Part shown: piece by piece, positions 46,450 through 57,963 of the stretch | How the letters are laid out: the number at the start of each line of letters is the position of its first letter | Position numbering within the stretch: the stretch's first letter is position 1 | From: Spinacia oleracea | Taxonomy: Eukaryota; Streptophyta; Magnoliopsida; Caryophyllales; Amaranthaceae | NCBI RefSeq assembly: GCF_020520425.1 | Contig: NC_079492.1 | Location: 144,367,861-144,431,860, forward strand | Direction: 5' to 3' | Length of the DNA: 64,000 bases | Position numbers and translations under genes: made by a program | Notes under the pieces: model-generated | Databases searched by the model: none | Seen by the model: only the letters and a program-made list of their open reading frames with translations | What the model was told of the DNA's origin: nothing

Positions 46450-47790
46450 TGACTTTCACGACGTCATTACTGCCCACTTAAAGTCTTGTTAATATTAAAG
46501 ACAAATGACATTCCCATCTCGTAGAACATAAAAGTACCCTTGGTTGCACATAATAATTTTCACCACCTCGAGTCACAGCATTATTATGTTCATGTTACTC
46601 ACCCTGTATCCAATAATGAGAATCAAATTTGTCTAATTCATCCCGTCCAAACACATTATCTACTTCAACACCAAATATGCCGATTGTCATGGATTTCCCA
46701 AATTTAGCAGAACATGATATTGAACCCAATTGAACAAAATTCAGAAATAATACTTTAGTGGCTTTAATAACTATGTACTACTTAATAATTAGAAAGATCA
46801 TAGTAGGAAAACAACAAACCTGCAAACGAACTCAATAAACTCCTTAGCTTTAATTTATCTTTTTCAAGAAATGTGTCACAACACTATTATTGTTCCTGAA
46901 AGAATCTAAACTAACATATCAAAGAAAAAACTAAAAACCTTAATTCAAATCAGAACCATAGCAAAAATTGGTAGATAGCATGAATCTAGAAACAAATTAG
47001 AGCGAAAGATATCATTATGCTTAAAATGGATTAAAAAAAGATAAATATAAGGAAGACACATTTACCTCAACTAAAATAAGATTATATAAAATCAATTAAG
47101 AGAACCCGATTTCAAACAATTTTAGATTTGAAGACAAAAATGCACCAAGCTAGTAAATTTCTTGGAAAAAAATTATGAACAGAAGATTAAGATTGTTGCA
47201 ATGGAGGAACCCGAATGAAAATTGGTTGTGGGTATAAAAATCAATTATATCCATAAGCTCTTACCTTTTCAAATTCATGCATTTATAAATTGATTAGTTA
47301 ATTAATTAATGATTTTAAAATTACTAAAAACCTTTCAATGAAGGAATGAATGAATTTGAATAAACCGTATGAATTAACTTTGTCATTGATTTTCAAGGTT
47401 GAAGGAAGTTAGAGAGATAATGAAGGTGAAACATTTTCAATAAATCTTTGTAGAATCATAAAGTTTTTATTTTTTTTTCTATAAAAAAGGAAATGAAGAT
47501 GTCACGTGTCATAAGTGATTTTGAAAATAAAAAGAGGAACAAAGGGAGGAGATGCCAAATATCACCATGTCATAAGTAGTTTGGGTCTTTAAATACTAGG
47601 TATTGATTTTGAAAAAAAACACAAATATCCGTTTTTTTTTTGGCAAGCAAGCAAGGGGGAATATATCAAGCTCAAACAACAGTATTACAACCTAAGCAAG
47701 AGAAACCAAGGGAAAAATCCAAGGCAACTCAGCAACACCAACAGATTCCAACAGAAATCAAACCAAACTAGAGAGTTACAAAGCTACTAA

Positions 47791-50700
47791 TCACTCTCTA
47801 TCTGAATCACTGAGTTTTTTACTACTGATACTTAGGACTCTATGCTTAATATCAAACTGCAAGGAGTGCAGTAAGCTCTCAATAGTAGGAACTGAGTAAT
47901 CCCAAACTACAGAGTTCCTAGCTTTCCAGATTTGATACACACCACCAGCCATGGCAGCATAAAAGACTTTCCTTTTGAAATCTGATTTGCAATTCCTTCT
48001 AATCCATTGCATGATCAAACCCACAGAGGTTCTGTGGGTGTTAAGACCTAGCCAAGCCAAGAGATAAGCCAAGAATTTCCTGCTGTAAACACATTCAAAG
48101 AACAAGTGTGCACATGTCTCAACAGTATTGCCACAAAGAGGACATAAGTTATCAGCACACACCCCATACTGGAATAATCTGTCTCTGGTTTTGAGTCTCT
48201 CCAGTAACAACACCCATAAAGTAAACCTGTGTTTGGGAATGGTAAGCCTATTCCACACATATCTTTCCCATTGAGTCTTCCCTGTTTGGTTCTTGATCAG
48301 GTTGTACACCTCCTTGATAGAGAATCTGCTTTTTGTAAGCCAAGAAGAAGAACCCAAAGTATCACTACATGTCTGCTTAGCTTTGCATATGCATTTTATA
48401 GCCCAACTGGCTGCATGAGGAGCCTGGTATTGCAGCCAGTTCCTATTTTTGATGTATACTGTATGCATCCACTTCACCCAGATTATCTTGCTTTTGTTCT
48501 ATAGCCCAAGCTAACTTTCCCATAGCTGCCTGATTCCACAAAGCCAAATTTCTGAAACCAAGACCCCCCTGATCCTTGTCCAAACACAAGTTATCCCATT
48601 TGACACTACCTGGCCTACCATCATAATACACTCCATGCCAAAGGTAGGCTCTACAGATTGCCTTAATTTTCTTGATGATTGAATGGGGAATAAGGAAGAT
48701 TTGCCCCCAATAGACACTAATACTCATCAGTACAGAGTTAATGAGTTGCATTCTTCCTGCAAAAGACAGGTGTCTTGAGCTCCACACCTTAATTTTTGCC
48801 ACCATTTTCTCCACTAACAAACTGCAGTCACCAGCTTTAATCTTTCCAGTACTGATAGGCACTCCAAGGTACCTGAAAGGAAGCTGACCAAAGTTAAAAC
48901 CAGATAAGGTGGCAATTTCCTCCCTGGTGTGTTGATCAAGCCCACAACTGTAGATGGAAGATTTTCCTGGGTTAACCTGCAACCCAGTAGTGGTAGAGAA
49001 CAAATTTAAGCCCTAAAGTAGGAGTTTCACAGAGGTAGTATCACCATTGCAGAACAATAACAGATCATCAGCAAAAACTAGGTGGTTTAGAGACATAGAT
49101 CTGCATCTGGTATGGAACTTGAAAGAACCATGTGAGGCAATCAGTTTCATAGTTCTAGACAGGTATTCCATGCTGAGTGTAAACAAGAGTGGGGAAAGGG
49201 GATCACCTTGTCTCAACCCCCTCCTTGGGTGGATAATGGAAGAAGGAACCCCATTGATTAGAATAGAGTACTGAGTAGTAGATAAGAAAGTCATCACCAA
49301 CTGAATAAAGTGAGCAGGAAATCCCAACTCAACCATTACCTCCTCAATAAACTCCATTCTACTGTATCATAGGCCTTCCTCAGGTCCAACTTCATAAAGC
49401 AAGCAGGTCTAGACATATCCCTATTATATAATTTGATAATGTCTTGGCACAGGAGGACATTGTGAAGAATGGATCTACCAGCAACAAAGGCACCCTGATT
49501 GGGGGAAATGATGTCAGGAAGTACCAGCTTAAGTTTGGAGAATATCAATTTAGAGATGCACTTGTACAAAACAGAACAACATGCAATAGGCCTAAAGTCA
49601 CCCACTGAAGCAGGAACAGGAAGTTTAGGCACCAGAGAAATTGAGGTAACATTGATTTCTTTCAGTAATTTCCCAGTGGTGAAGAAATCTTTGATTGCAA
49701 GACAGAAATCATCCTTGACAATAGGCCAAGCTGACTTGAAGAACTGGCTATTAAAGCCATCTAACCCAGGAGCTTTGGTTACAGGGATAGAATCTAACAC
49801 TTGCTTAATATCTGCATCATGAAAGCTACACTGCAAAATGTTCTTGTGAGCCATAGAGAGTTTAGGCCCCTGATCAATTATAATAGCTTTTACTGGTGTT
49901 CTATTTTCCATCTTATCCCCAAATAGAGAAGAGTAAAATTGGGTGAAGGCTTGTTGGACCCCATCAGTTGACTGTATCCACACACCATCAACATTTTGAA
50001 TGGAGTTGATCTTATTTTGCTTCCTCCTGTGTTTAATACTCATATGAAACAACCTGGAATTCTCATCTCCCAGTTCAAGGCAGTGAATTTTTGCAGTTTG
50101 CTGAAGAAAAGTGAGGTATTGAGCATGAACAACTCTGTATTTAGTATTAGCTTCCTTTTCTGCAGTTGCTAAATTGGGATTAGTGGGATCACTGTGAAGT
50201 AGATTTTGTGCCAATAGGAGATCATGGTGGCATTGAATGTTAGAGGCTTCAATGTTAGTGAACCCTTTCTTGTTGAGAAGCTTTAACTCCCCCTTGATCC
50301 ATTTGAGTCTTTGGACCACCCTAAACATATGACAGCCCCTCACACTTCTATCCCAACCAGTCTGCACTATTGGTAAGAATTCTTCTGCTGTAGCCCACAT
50401 GTTCTGAAATCTAAATGGCCTTTTTTGAGCTTGATCTCTGTAACAACCAAGTATCATGGGACAATGATCATAATCACCTTCAGGAAGGAATGCAACTTCT
50501 GCTGTAGGAAAGAGATCCTCCCACTGAGTGTTGGCTAACACTCTATCAATTCTGGTGAAAACCTTGTGAGCCCCTTCTTGTTTGTTAGACCAAGTAAACT
50601 GCCTCCCCACAGTCTTAATCTCATTGAGATTACATTGCAACATACATGTTCTCATATCCTGAATTTCAGAAAACCTGACAGTAGAGCCAATCCTATCTTC

Positions 50701-51144
50701 TAAGTTCATTATAGAGTTAAAGTCACCCATAATGACCCAAGGTTGAGTAATATCAGTGGCAAGAGAGGCTAAGTGATCCCATAAAACTCTCCTATCTGCT
50801 CTGGCATTCATACCATAGATGAAGGAACCAACAAAGTTGAGAATTGTTCCTTTAGGGGTTATGCTGCAATGGATCAACTGAGCACTCATACATCTAATAT
50901 CTACCTCAAACACATCTGGATCCCAACCCATAATGATTCTTCCTCCTGTAGCATGACATAAATTGGTGGTGAAACACCACCCAGGGCATAGGTTAAGGTA
51001 AAGATTTCCTAGTTTAGGAGACTTCACCCTAGTTTCAAGGAGAGTAAACAGCTTGATTTGGTGAGATTGAAGGAATCTTCCCACCTCATTTTGCTTGCTT
51101 TTCCTGTTTAATCCCCTTACATTCCAGCAAAGAATGTTATCCAT
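47791..51144 (-). pseudogene. LINE ORF2 (endonuclease, reverse transcriptase, zf-RVT), broken
   Basis: Starts MDNILCWNVRGLNRK. The APE-type endonuclease has the Asn of WNVRG, the Glu of LLETRV, the GDFN block and the DYDHCPM ending. The reverse transcriptase has DFRPIACCSVLYKCISK, NQGAFVAGRSI, RRGLRQGDPLSPLLF and the catalytic FADD of LVFADDLLLF. A zf-RVT region follows (YVWNRLTIPKHRF, CPLCGNTVETCAHLFFEC). Lesions: one-base losses near 49350 and near 48480, and an in-frame TAG at 49013-49015. It ends at 47791 without an RNase H domain. All active-site motifs remain, so decay is slight. Confidence 0.93.
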
Positions 51145-52521
51145 GAGCTTCAGGGGTGATCACCCCCTGAGCCAATGGACTTCCAACAGTGGCAGCTGCA
51201 GTACCACTCCCTGACAGTTCCCCTTCTTCTTCCTCCAGTAGTTGATAGCTATTTCTAGTCTGCACTGGCCTCAACTCTCTACACCTCTGAGTGCTAAACC
51301 CAGTAGCCATAACAAACCCATCATCCCCCTCCACAGCTGCCCCCCCAGATACTGAGACAGTGTTGTTCTGAGAGTTAGGTGGTGCAACCTTCTGCACCCA
51401 TATTTTCTTCGTTTTAGGCTGCTTTTTAGCTTGTTTACACACCTCAACTTTATGACCAATTCCTTTGCAATTAGTGCACGAATGTGGCAGCCAATCATAA
51501 GTAACCTTTTGATCCACAGTGACTCCTTTTCATTCACAAACTGGATCACATGAGGAAAGTGTTGGTCAATCTTCACATCAACCAGAATTTTAGCAAACAT
51601 CAGCTTGTCTCTATGCATTGTTGCTTGGTCTACCTTAATAGGAGTACCTACTTGGCCAAAAATCTTAAACAGGCTTTTGTCACCCCAATACTTCACATCT
51701 AAATCAGGCAGTTTAATCCATATTGGAAGGGTCTTGACATCCTCCTTAGCATAATTGATGTCAGGTGACCAGGGTTTCAAAATAAGAGGTTTGGAATCAA
51801 AGAATTGAGTACCCCCTTGAAGCACCTTAGAACAATTCTCTATGGTTGTGAATCTAACCAGAAAAATGCCTTTCCCTACCAATGCAACTTTGTCAACCCC
51901 CATTTTCCCCCAAATTCTATGAGCAAATCCCTCCATTACATGTTGAGGCGGGTTAGCTTCAATCACATAGCATATGATAGCTGATTTCCAGTATACAATT
52001 TCATCTTCAATATCCTCAAAATCAATTTGCACAGGAGGTTTAACAGGTAAGTCATCAAGCAAAACAGGGGAAGCAGGTTGGGGTACAACATTATTCACAT
52101 TATTTGCATTCACAGGCCGAACATATCGCAATACATTCATATTCACATTCAAATCAGTTGCAATCATAGAGTTATCCCCTCCAACAAGTCTCCCGCCAGA
52201 ATTTGAAAAATGGGTATTGATGGTTTTACCTTGACTTAATCCATTGATCCAGGCATTGAAATCATCACGAACATTGGAGCGATGCTGCAACTCCCTGAGT
52301 GAAGATTTCGGGGTAAGAATCTGGTTCTCAATCAAAATTTCATCATCTGGGTATGAAATTTCAGAAGCTTCAGAAGTGAAATCAATTGCGTCTTTCTCCA
52401 CCATTGCTACAGTAGATGGTCCTTTAGCTTGTGCGCGAGTGTTAGGTTTAGGCTGAACTTGATTGTCACTATTCTTCGTCTTCTTCGCAGAGTTTTTGGC
52501 ATGCTTTCGAGGCCTGGCCAT
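51137..52521 (-). pseudogene. LINE ORF1 (DUF4283 and zinc knuckle), one frameshift
   Basis: RNA-binding gag-like protein of plant L1 elements. It starts MARPRKHAKNSAKK (basic). A DUF4283 domain follows at about residues 170-310 (WKSAIICYVIEANPP, GIFLVRF, LKPWSPDIN, LPIWIKLPDLD, FAKILVDV), then a zinc knuckle CTNCKGIGHKVEVC (C-x2-C-x4-H-x4-C). One base is lost in an A-run (minus strand) at about 51527-51530, separating the domain from the knuckle. Without that loss it would be about 460 residues, normal for the family. The stop overlaps the ORF2 start in ATGGATAA. Confidence 0.9.
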
Positions 52522-53290
52522 GGCGTCGAAGAGAGGTTGCTCCTTCGAAACCCCTAAGCGACCAAAAAACTCTATTTTATGGTTAAATATCCGTTTTTCT
52601 TAGTTCATTTTAGTTTCATTTATTTATTTTTCTAAGCCAAAGCAATGAATGGACACGATTGACCTTTTAACAATAAAAGGGTCAAGATTGAAGACTATTA
52701 TAGTGGCTACCTTTTCTTTGTAGCCATTGAAAAACCTTCCTATATTAAAAAGTGTTTCTACAAACGTCTACACGTCACATGACTCTCTCTCTCAATACAT
52801 AAGTCCATGTTATCAATCCACTTTCATTTATAAAAATAAAAAAGTAAAAAAAAATATGGTTTGCACTGCTCCTCTCTTCTGATTGGTTGAGACAGCTCAT
52901 CAATGATACTACTATATAAGTTTTATCCTTAGCATTATTCTAATTACTACGTTTCATAATATTAGCTAGCTTGTACTCTAAGCAAGTTAGTAATAAAAGA
53001 ATTATTCTCTCCTCATCAACTCTTTTTACAGTTGATGAGCCCCATTGTTTGTGTGTTGCTCAAGCTTTGTTCATAATGTTTGTCCGATTTCATCAGATCT
53101 GTTGGCCCATAAAAAAATATAACACATAAAATGTTAATACTATGTAACTAAGAGTACGAGTGAATCTAATACATATTGATCAAAGATCCGTTGGCACTAC
53201 ACCCACATAATCTATCCATCCACTCATAGGCGAAGAAAGTTACGTGACGGATCGGAGGGAGTAGAACTACTTTGATCCGTATTACTGTTA

Positions 53291-53682
53291 GGGCACGCTT
53301 GGATTGAGAGTAATGGATTATGGGGGTAATAAAAGTCAAACCACCATAATAAAAGGACAATGAAGGTGAATTGAGGTGGTTGCAAGGAGGGTGATGTGGT
53401 GGTATTGTGATGAGAAGTTGTGGTAGTGGTGGTGTTGTGAGGAGAAGGGAGGAAGGGGGGAAGTAATTACCCCCAAATGAGGGTAATAATCACCCTAGTG
53501 GGATGGTGGGTAACTATTCCTCCCATGATGAGGGTATTTGTTCCCCCTTTCCTTTTATTTTCTTCTTGCTAACACTAGTTTGTTCCCTTTGCCACCACTT
53601 CATCCACTCATCATCACCTACAATTACCTTAGTTTGACTTTTATTACCCCTTTAATACATTACCCTCAATCCAAGCATGCCC
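53291..53682. mobile_element. Tourist-like MITE, TTA target duplication
   Basis: TIRs of about 50 bp (GGGCACGCTTGGATTGAGAG and reverse complement, AATAAAAGTCAAA). TTA at 53288-53290 and 53683-53685. 392 bp; the interior carries GGTGGT/ACCACC-rich halves that mirror each other, so the whole element can fold. Confidence 0.85.
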
Positions 53683-53826
53683 TTAGTATTAGCATTGATG
53701 TTGAATTCAGTTGCGGACGGGGACGACAAGAATAATCAGTGTAGGGGCTGGTTGGTATAAGAGGAAGGACGAAGTAGGGATCGGATGATATGTCGAATTC
53801 GATGTCACCATTGGAAAGTCAGGTAG

Positions 53827-54190
53827 TGTTCTCTTCACCTAAATTTCACTTATCTTATCTTATCTTATCTTATTGGCTCTGAACTTATCTTATCTTATCT
53901 TATCTGAACTTATTGACCCTTATCTTATCTTATCTTATCTTATCTTATTGACCCTTATCTTATTGACCCTTATCTTATTGAAACTTATAGTATAACCTTA
54001 TGTAATATTTATCTTATCTTATCTTATCTTATTTTATTGGCCCTGAATTTATCTTATCTTATCTTATCTTATCTTATTGACCATGAACTTATCTTATCTT
54101 ATCTTATCTTATTGACCCTAATTTTATCTTATTTTATCTTATCTTATCTTATCAGATCTGAAATAAGTGAAAATAAGGTGAAGAGAACAG
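53827..54190. repeat. Inverted-end element filled by a (TTATC)n array
   Basis: Ends TGTTCTCTTCACCT and AGGTGAAGAGAACA. The interior (53850-54155) is mostly TTATC repeats broken by TTGACCC and TGGCCCTGAA spacers. The 73-aa ORF there (LSYLILSYLI) is a translation of the repeat. Confidence 0.8.
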
Positions 54191-54782
54191 AGCCTAACAC
54201 GCTTACAAGTTACAACCTCAAAGGTGATGCCAATAGCCACGATATGCCAAGAGAATGAATCCAAACTACATTAGCTACCTTCTTTATTACTCCATAATTC
54301 CACATTTCTTTGGACTTGCCAAACACTTGTCTCTTTAATTTGTTATTTTGGGGCCCTTTTTTGCTTCCTTATTACGCACCATCCTACGCTCTACTTATTT
54401 TCTTCCTTCATTTTGTTTAATGCTTTGTTTACTAATACGTGTGAAAAAGATACGTGTATCGTAGTTAAAAATTTGGGCCGTCTCACTCCGAAAACACATA
54501 TACGAAGTAGTATATCCCAAATTATTGACAACCACATTATATAACACTCAAAATCTCAGATGTAATGCTTGAAAGTTAGCAAAGAGCTAAACATAGTTGC
54601 ATACTTGCATGCAGCAAGGACAAATAGTGGACTTTGCTAATCAAATATATGTTAAAACTTCAAAGTCCATGAATTATTGAATTGAACCTGACTCTATTTA
54701 TTTAGGACATCAAACAAAAAATATTTGTTTTCATCAACCAACCACCCTTAAACTTTTCCTATGTGATTCATCCATAACATTA
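54191..54782. other. AT-rich spacer, nothing recognised
   Basis: Short ORFs only, no transposon ends or promoter signal seen. Confidence 0.45.
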
Positions 54783-55453
54783 CAAATTTTGGAATTTGGA
54801 GTACTGTTTTCAGAAGGTGGCATGTCCACTTCGCACGTGGCTGTTGATAATGGAGAATAGACTCTGACAAAAATCATAATTTCAGAAATTGATACGGAGT
54901 AGTTCATAACAACATGGCTAATCTACCCTTTAATATAAAAGGATGATTTTACCATGGCTACAACAAAAAAATGTAACTATTATAATCTTTAAATTTAGAC
55001 CATCGATATTTAGCATTAAATTCAGACTGTTTATTTTTTAGTTGATTAAAACAAATATAAAAAAAAAATACATCAATAATTTGTTTTAATTTAATTGAAA
55101 AAAAAAACTAAAAATCTCTATTATATAAGCCGTTACAGATTAATTCAGTTATACAATATCATGGCTTCTTCAACCTCTTCCCAATGATTTCTTTGATTTT
55201 GAATTTTACCATTTTCTTTGTTTTTGTTCTTATCATTTTAGTGCTCGAAGTTCCAAAAAATTAAGTGGGAGAACTATGATGATATTATTATATTGTTTAT
55301 TCTTAACAGGGTGAAGCGGGTGATCATCGATTTTCCTTACAAAACTTTCAGTGATTTGATGGAAGAATTAAAGAGTGATGATATTCTCTTATAAAAATAA
55401 AAGAATTGTTGATTTAATGGGGGTGTAAATTTCATAGACGTTTATGTTCTTGT

Positions 55454-55473
55454 GGGGGGGGGGGGGGGGGGGG
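55454..55473 (+). repeat. Run of 20 G
   Basis: Unbroken poly-G absent from copy 1, which reads TTGGTGGTGTGCC here. Possible G-quadruplex or base-calling artefact. Confidence 0.9.
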
Positions 55474-55520
55474 TAAATGGCAGTTGTTGTAGTTGCTGTT
55501 GGTGTTAACAAGAAGAAAGA

Positions 55521-55606
55521 AATAACGTTTTTTAAGTATAACTAGCTTTTTGGCCCGTTCATCAATAACATTTTTTAAGCATAACTAGCTTTTTGGCCCG
55601 TTTGAT
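55521..55606 (+). repeat. 43-bp tandem repeat, two units
   Basis: Units 55521-55563 and 55564-55606 share ATAACTAGCTTTTTGGCCCG. The second ends in a short hairpin (GCCCGTT...AACGGGC). Not present in copy 1. Confidence 0.75.
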
Positions 55607-56394
55607 GAACGGGCTGATTATAGGAAGACGATTGTTTTTTTGTGTTTGTATTAGTCTTCACATTCATATATTTACCATTGATGAAAACACAGTTTTTTTA
55701 TTGATGAAAAATAAGTTAATCATACATGCTACTACGTATATTACATAAAAATTATGCCAATAGAGCATCTCCTATGTCTCGAATTAAAACTAAATACTTC
55801 GTATATCATGAACCATAAAATCGTAAATGAAAACTGTGACGATTTGGTCACAAAAAGAAGTTGATGCTCATATTTTCCACCTGCTGTAAAATCTTGCTTT
55901 TGCCATTAGAATTTAGATGCACCTGAAATCTCTAAAAGAGGTTATATTGGCCTGTTCTCAATGTCATAAAATTCGGCTTATATTCCAGCTTCTTTACGTC
56001 ACTCCGTGTATTCCACTTTTACGCTTAAAATGGTTGTTTACATCATGTCCATAAAATGTTCGATGAAATGCTTGAACGAAATGTAGATTCTTAATTACTT
56101 TCACGGCGTCATTACTGCCCACTTAAAGTCGTGTTAATATTAAACACAAATGACATTCCCATCTCGTAGAACATAAAAATACCCTTGGTTGCACATAATA
56201 ATTTTCACCCCCTCGAGTCATAGCATTATTATGTTCATGTTACTCACCCTGTATCCATTAATGAGAATCAAATTTGTCTAATTCATCCCGTCCAAACACA
56301 TTATCTACTTCACCACCAAATATGCCGATTGTCATGGATTTCCCACATTTAGCAGAACATGATATTGAACCCAATTGAACAAAATTCAGAAATA

Positions 56395-56649
56395 CTACCT
56401 CCGTTTCAAAAAGATCTTTACAGTTACTATTTATACGGACTCCAATGCAATATTTAACTACTAATATATCCAATTTCGTATGTGAAAAAATTATAAAAAT
56501 TTGATATTCTGAAAATACATTCCGAGAACAATCTAACAAGATCTTACATGTAATGTTTTGATGTATATAATGGTGAGAATTTACGGTCAAAGTTTTTATA
56601 CTTTGGACACATTTTCCAAAGCGTAAAGAACTTTCTGAAACGGAGGTAG
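56395..56649. mobile_element. Stowaway-type MITE with its empty site in copy 1
   Basis: Ends CTACCTCCGTTTCAAAAAGA and CTTTCTGAAACGGAGGTAG, TA at 56393-56394 and 56650-56651, 255 bp. Copy 1 has a single TA at this place (AGAAATAATACTTT, 46743 region). Related to 60649-60952. Confidence 0.95.
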
Positions 56650-57855
56650 TAATACTTTAGTGGCTTTAATAACTACGTACTTAATAATTAGAAAGATCAT
56701 AGTAGGAAAACAACAAACCTGCAAACGAACTCAATAAACTCCTTAGCTTTAATTTATCTTTTTCAAGAAATGTGTCACAACACTATTATTGTTCGTGAAA
56801 GAATCTAAACTAACAGATCAAAGAAAAAACTAAAAACCTTAATTCAAATCAGAACCATAGCAAAAATTGGTAGATAGCATGAATCTAGAAACAAATTAGA
56901 GCGAAAGATATCATTATGCTTAAAATGGATTAAAAAAAGATAAATATAAGGAAGACAAATTTACCTCAACTAAAATAAGATTATATAAAATCAATTAAGA
57001 GAACCCGATTTCAAACAATTTTAGATTTGAAGACAAAAATGCACCCAACTTGTAAATTTCTTGGAAAAAAAAATTATGAACAGAAGATTAAGATTGTTGC
57101 AATGGAGGAACCCGAATGAAAATTGGTTGTGGGTATAAAAATCAATTATATCCGTAAACTCCTACCTTTTCAAATTCATGCATTTATAAATTGATTAGTT
57201 AATTAATTAATGATTTTAAAATTACTAAAAATCTTTCAATGAAGGAATGAATGAATTTGAATGAAACCGTATGAATTAACTTTGTCATTGATTTTCAAGG
57301 TTGAAGGAAGTTAGAGAGATAATGAAGGTGAAACATTTTCAATAAATCTTTGTAGAATCATAAAGTTTTTATTTATTTTTTCTATAAAAAAGGAAATGAA
57401 GATGTCACGTGTCATAAGTGGATTTTAAAAATAAAAAGAGGAACAAAGGGAGGAGATGCCAAATATCACCATGTCATGGGTAGTTTGGGTTTTTAAATAC
57501 TAGGTATGATTTTGAAAAAGAAAAAAAAAATACAAATATCCGTTTTTCTTAGTTCATTTTAGTTTCTTTTATTTATTTTTTAAGCCAAAGCAATGAATGG
57601 ACACGATTGACCTTTTAACAATAAAAGGGTCAAGATTGAAGACTATTATAGTGGCTACCTTTTCTTTGTAGCCATTGAAAAACCTTCCTATATTAAAAGG
57701 TGTTTCTACAAACGTCTACAAACCTTCCTATAATAAAATGAGGTCAAAGTAAATTATGTAAATAGTGCGAAAAGTCAAAATAGGTCGAGTATTAAGGGAC
57801 AGAGGACAGAAGGAGTAATACCTACTCGATCCTCTTTGGAAAAATATATCCTTTC

Positions 57856-57863
57856 TATAAATA
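57856..57863 (+). promoter_or_regulatory. TATA box of the O-methyltransferase gene
   Basis: TATAAATA 101-108 bases before the ATG, giving a leader of about 75 bases that contains a (TA)-rich stretch (57930-57950). Confidence 0.6.
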
Positions 57864-57963
57864 CTGTACGTTTTTGTGTAGTAACCTACAGATTGAATCC
57901 ACAGCTACACAAACATATATTTCCATTTATATATATATAATATATATATATCTAAAAAGAAAA

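Larger units (their letters stand above)
47637..52584 (-). mobile_element. L1-type LINE, nearly full length
   Basis: Non-LTR retrotransposon on the minus strand, 4.95 kb. AAATATCCGTTTTT flanks it (47623-47636 and 52585-52598), and the same site is uninterrupted in copy 2 of the host repeat (57535-57548 region). The T-run at the left end is the poly-A tail. ORF1 and ORF2 overlap by 8 bases. Both are broken by few lesions, which suggests a fairly recent insertion. Confidence 0.95.
45449..52772. mobile_element. Duplicated inverted-end element, copy 1, split by a LINE
   Basis: 45449-47636 plus 52585-52772 matches 54783-57720 over nearly its full length. Internal inverted ends (TATAGGATAATTTTACAATG at 45572 and, reversed, TATAGGAAGGTTTTTCAATG at 52744) suggest a DNA transposon of about 2.2 kb, but the similarity between copies extends about 100 bases beyond the left end. 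No transposase. The interior holds a PPR-like motif. Confidence 0.75.
54783..57720. mobile_element. Duplicated inverted-end element, copy 2
   Basis: Second copy of 45449-52772 without the LINE. Differences include a G-run of 20 (55454-55473), about 330 bases of extra sequence after it with a 43-bp tandem repeat, and the MITE at 56395-56649. The PPR-like motif is at 56050-56094. The two copies lie in the same orientation. Confidence 0.8.

Noticed and set aside
53850-54155. CRISPR-like or satellite array
   Set aside because: A plant nuclear pentamer repeat without constant-length spacers.
54037-54258. 73-aa hydrophobic ORF resembling a membrane peptide
   Set aside because: It is the translation of the TTATC repeat array.
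56258-56590. 110-aa ORF on the minus strand
   Set aside because: Spans the MITE junction in copy 2; absent as an intact frame in copy 1.
57874-57963. 30-codon N-terminal extension of the O-methyltransferase
   Set aside because: It runs through a TA-rich leader (ISIYIYIIYIY) just after the TATA box; family proteins start near MGS.
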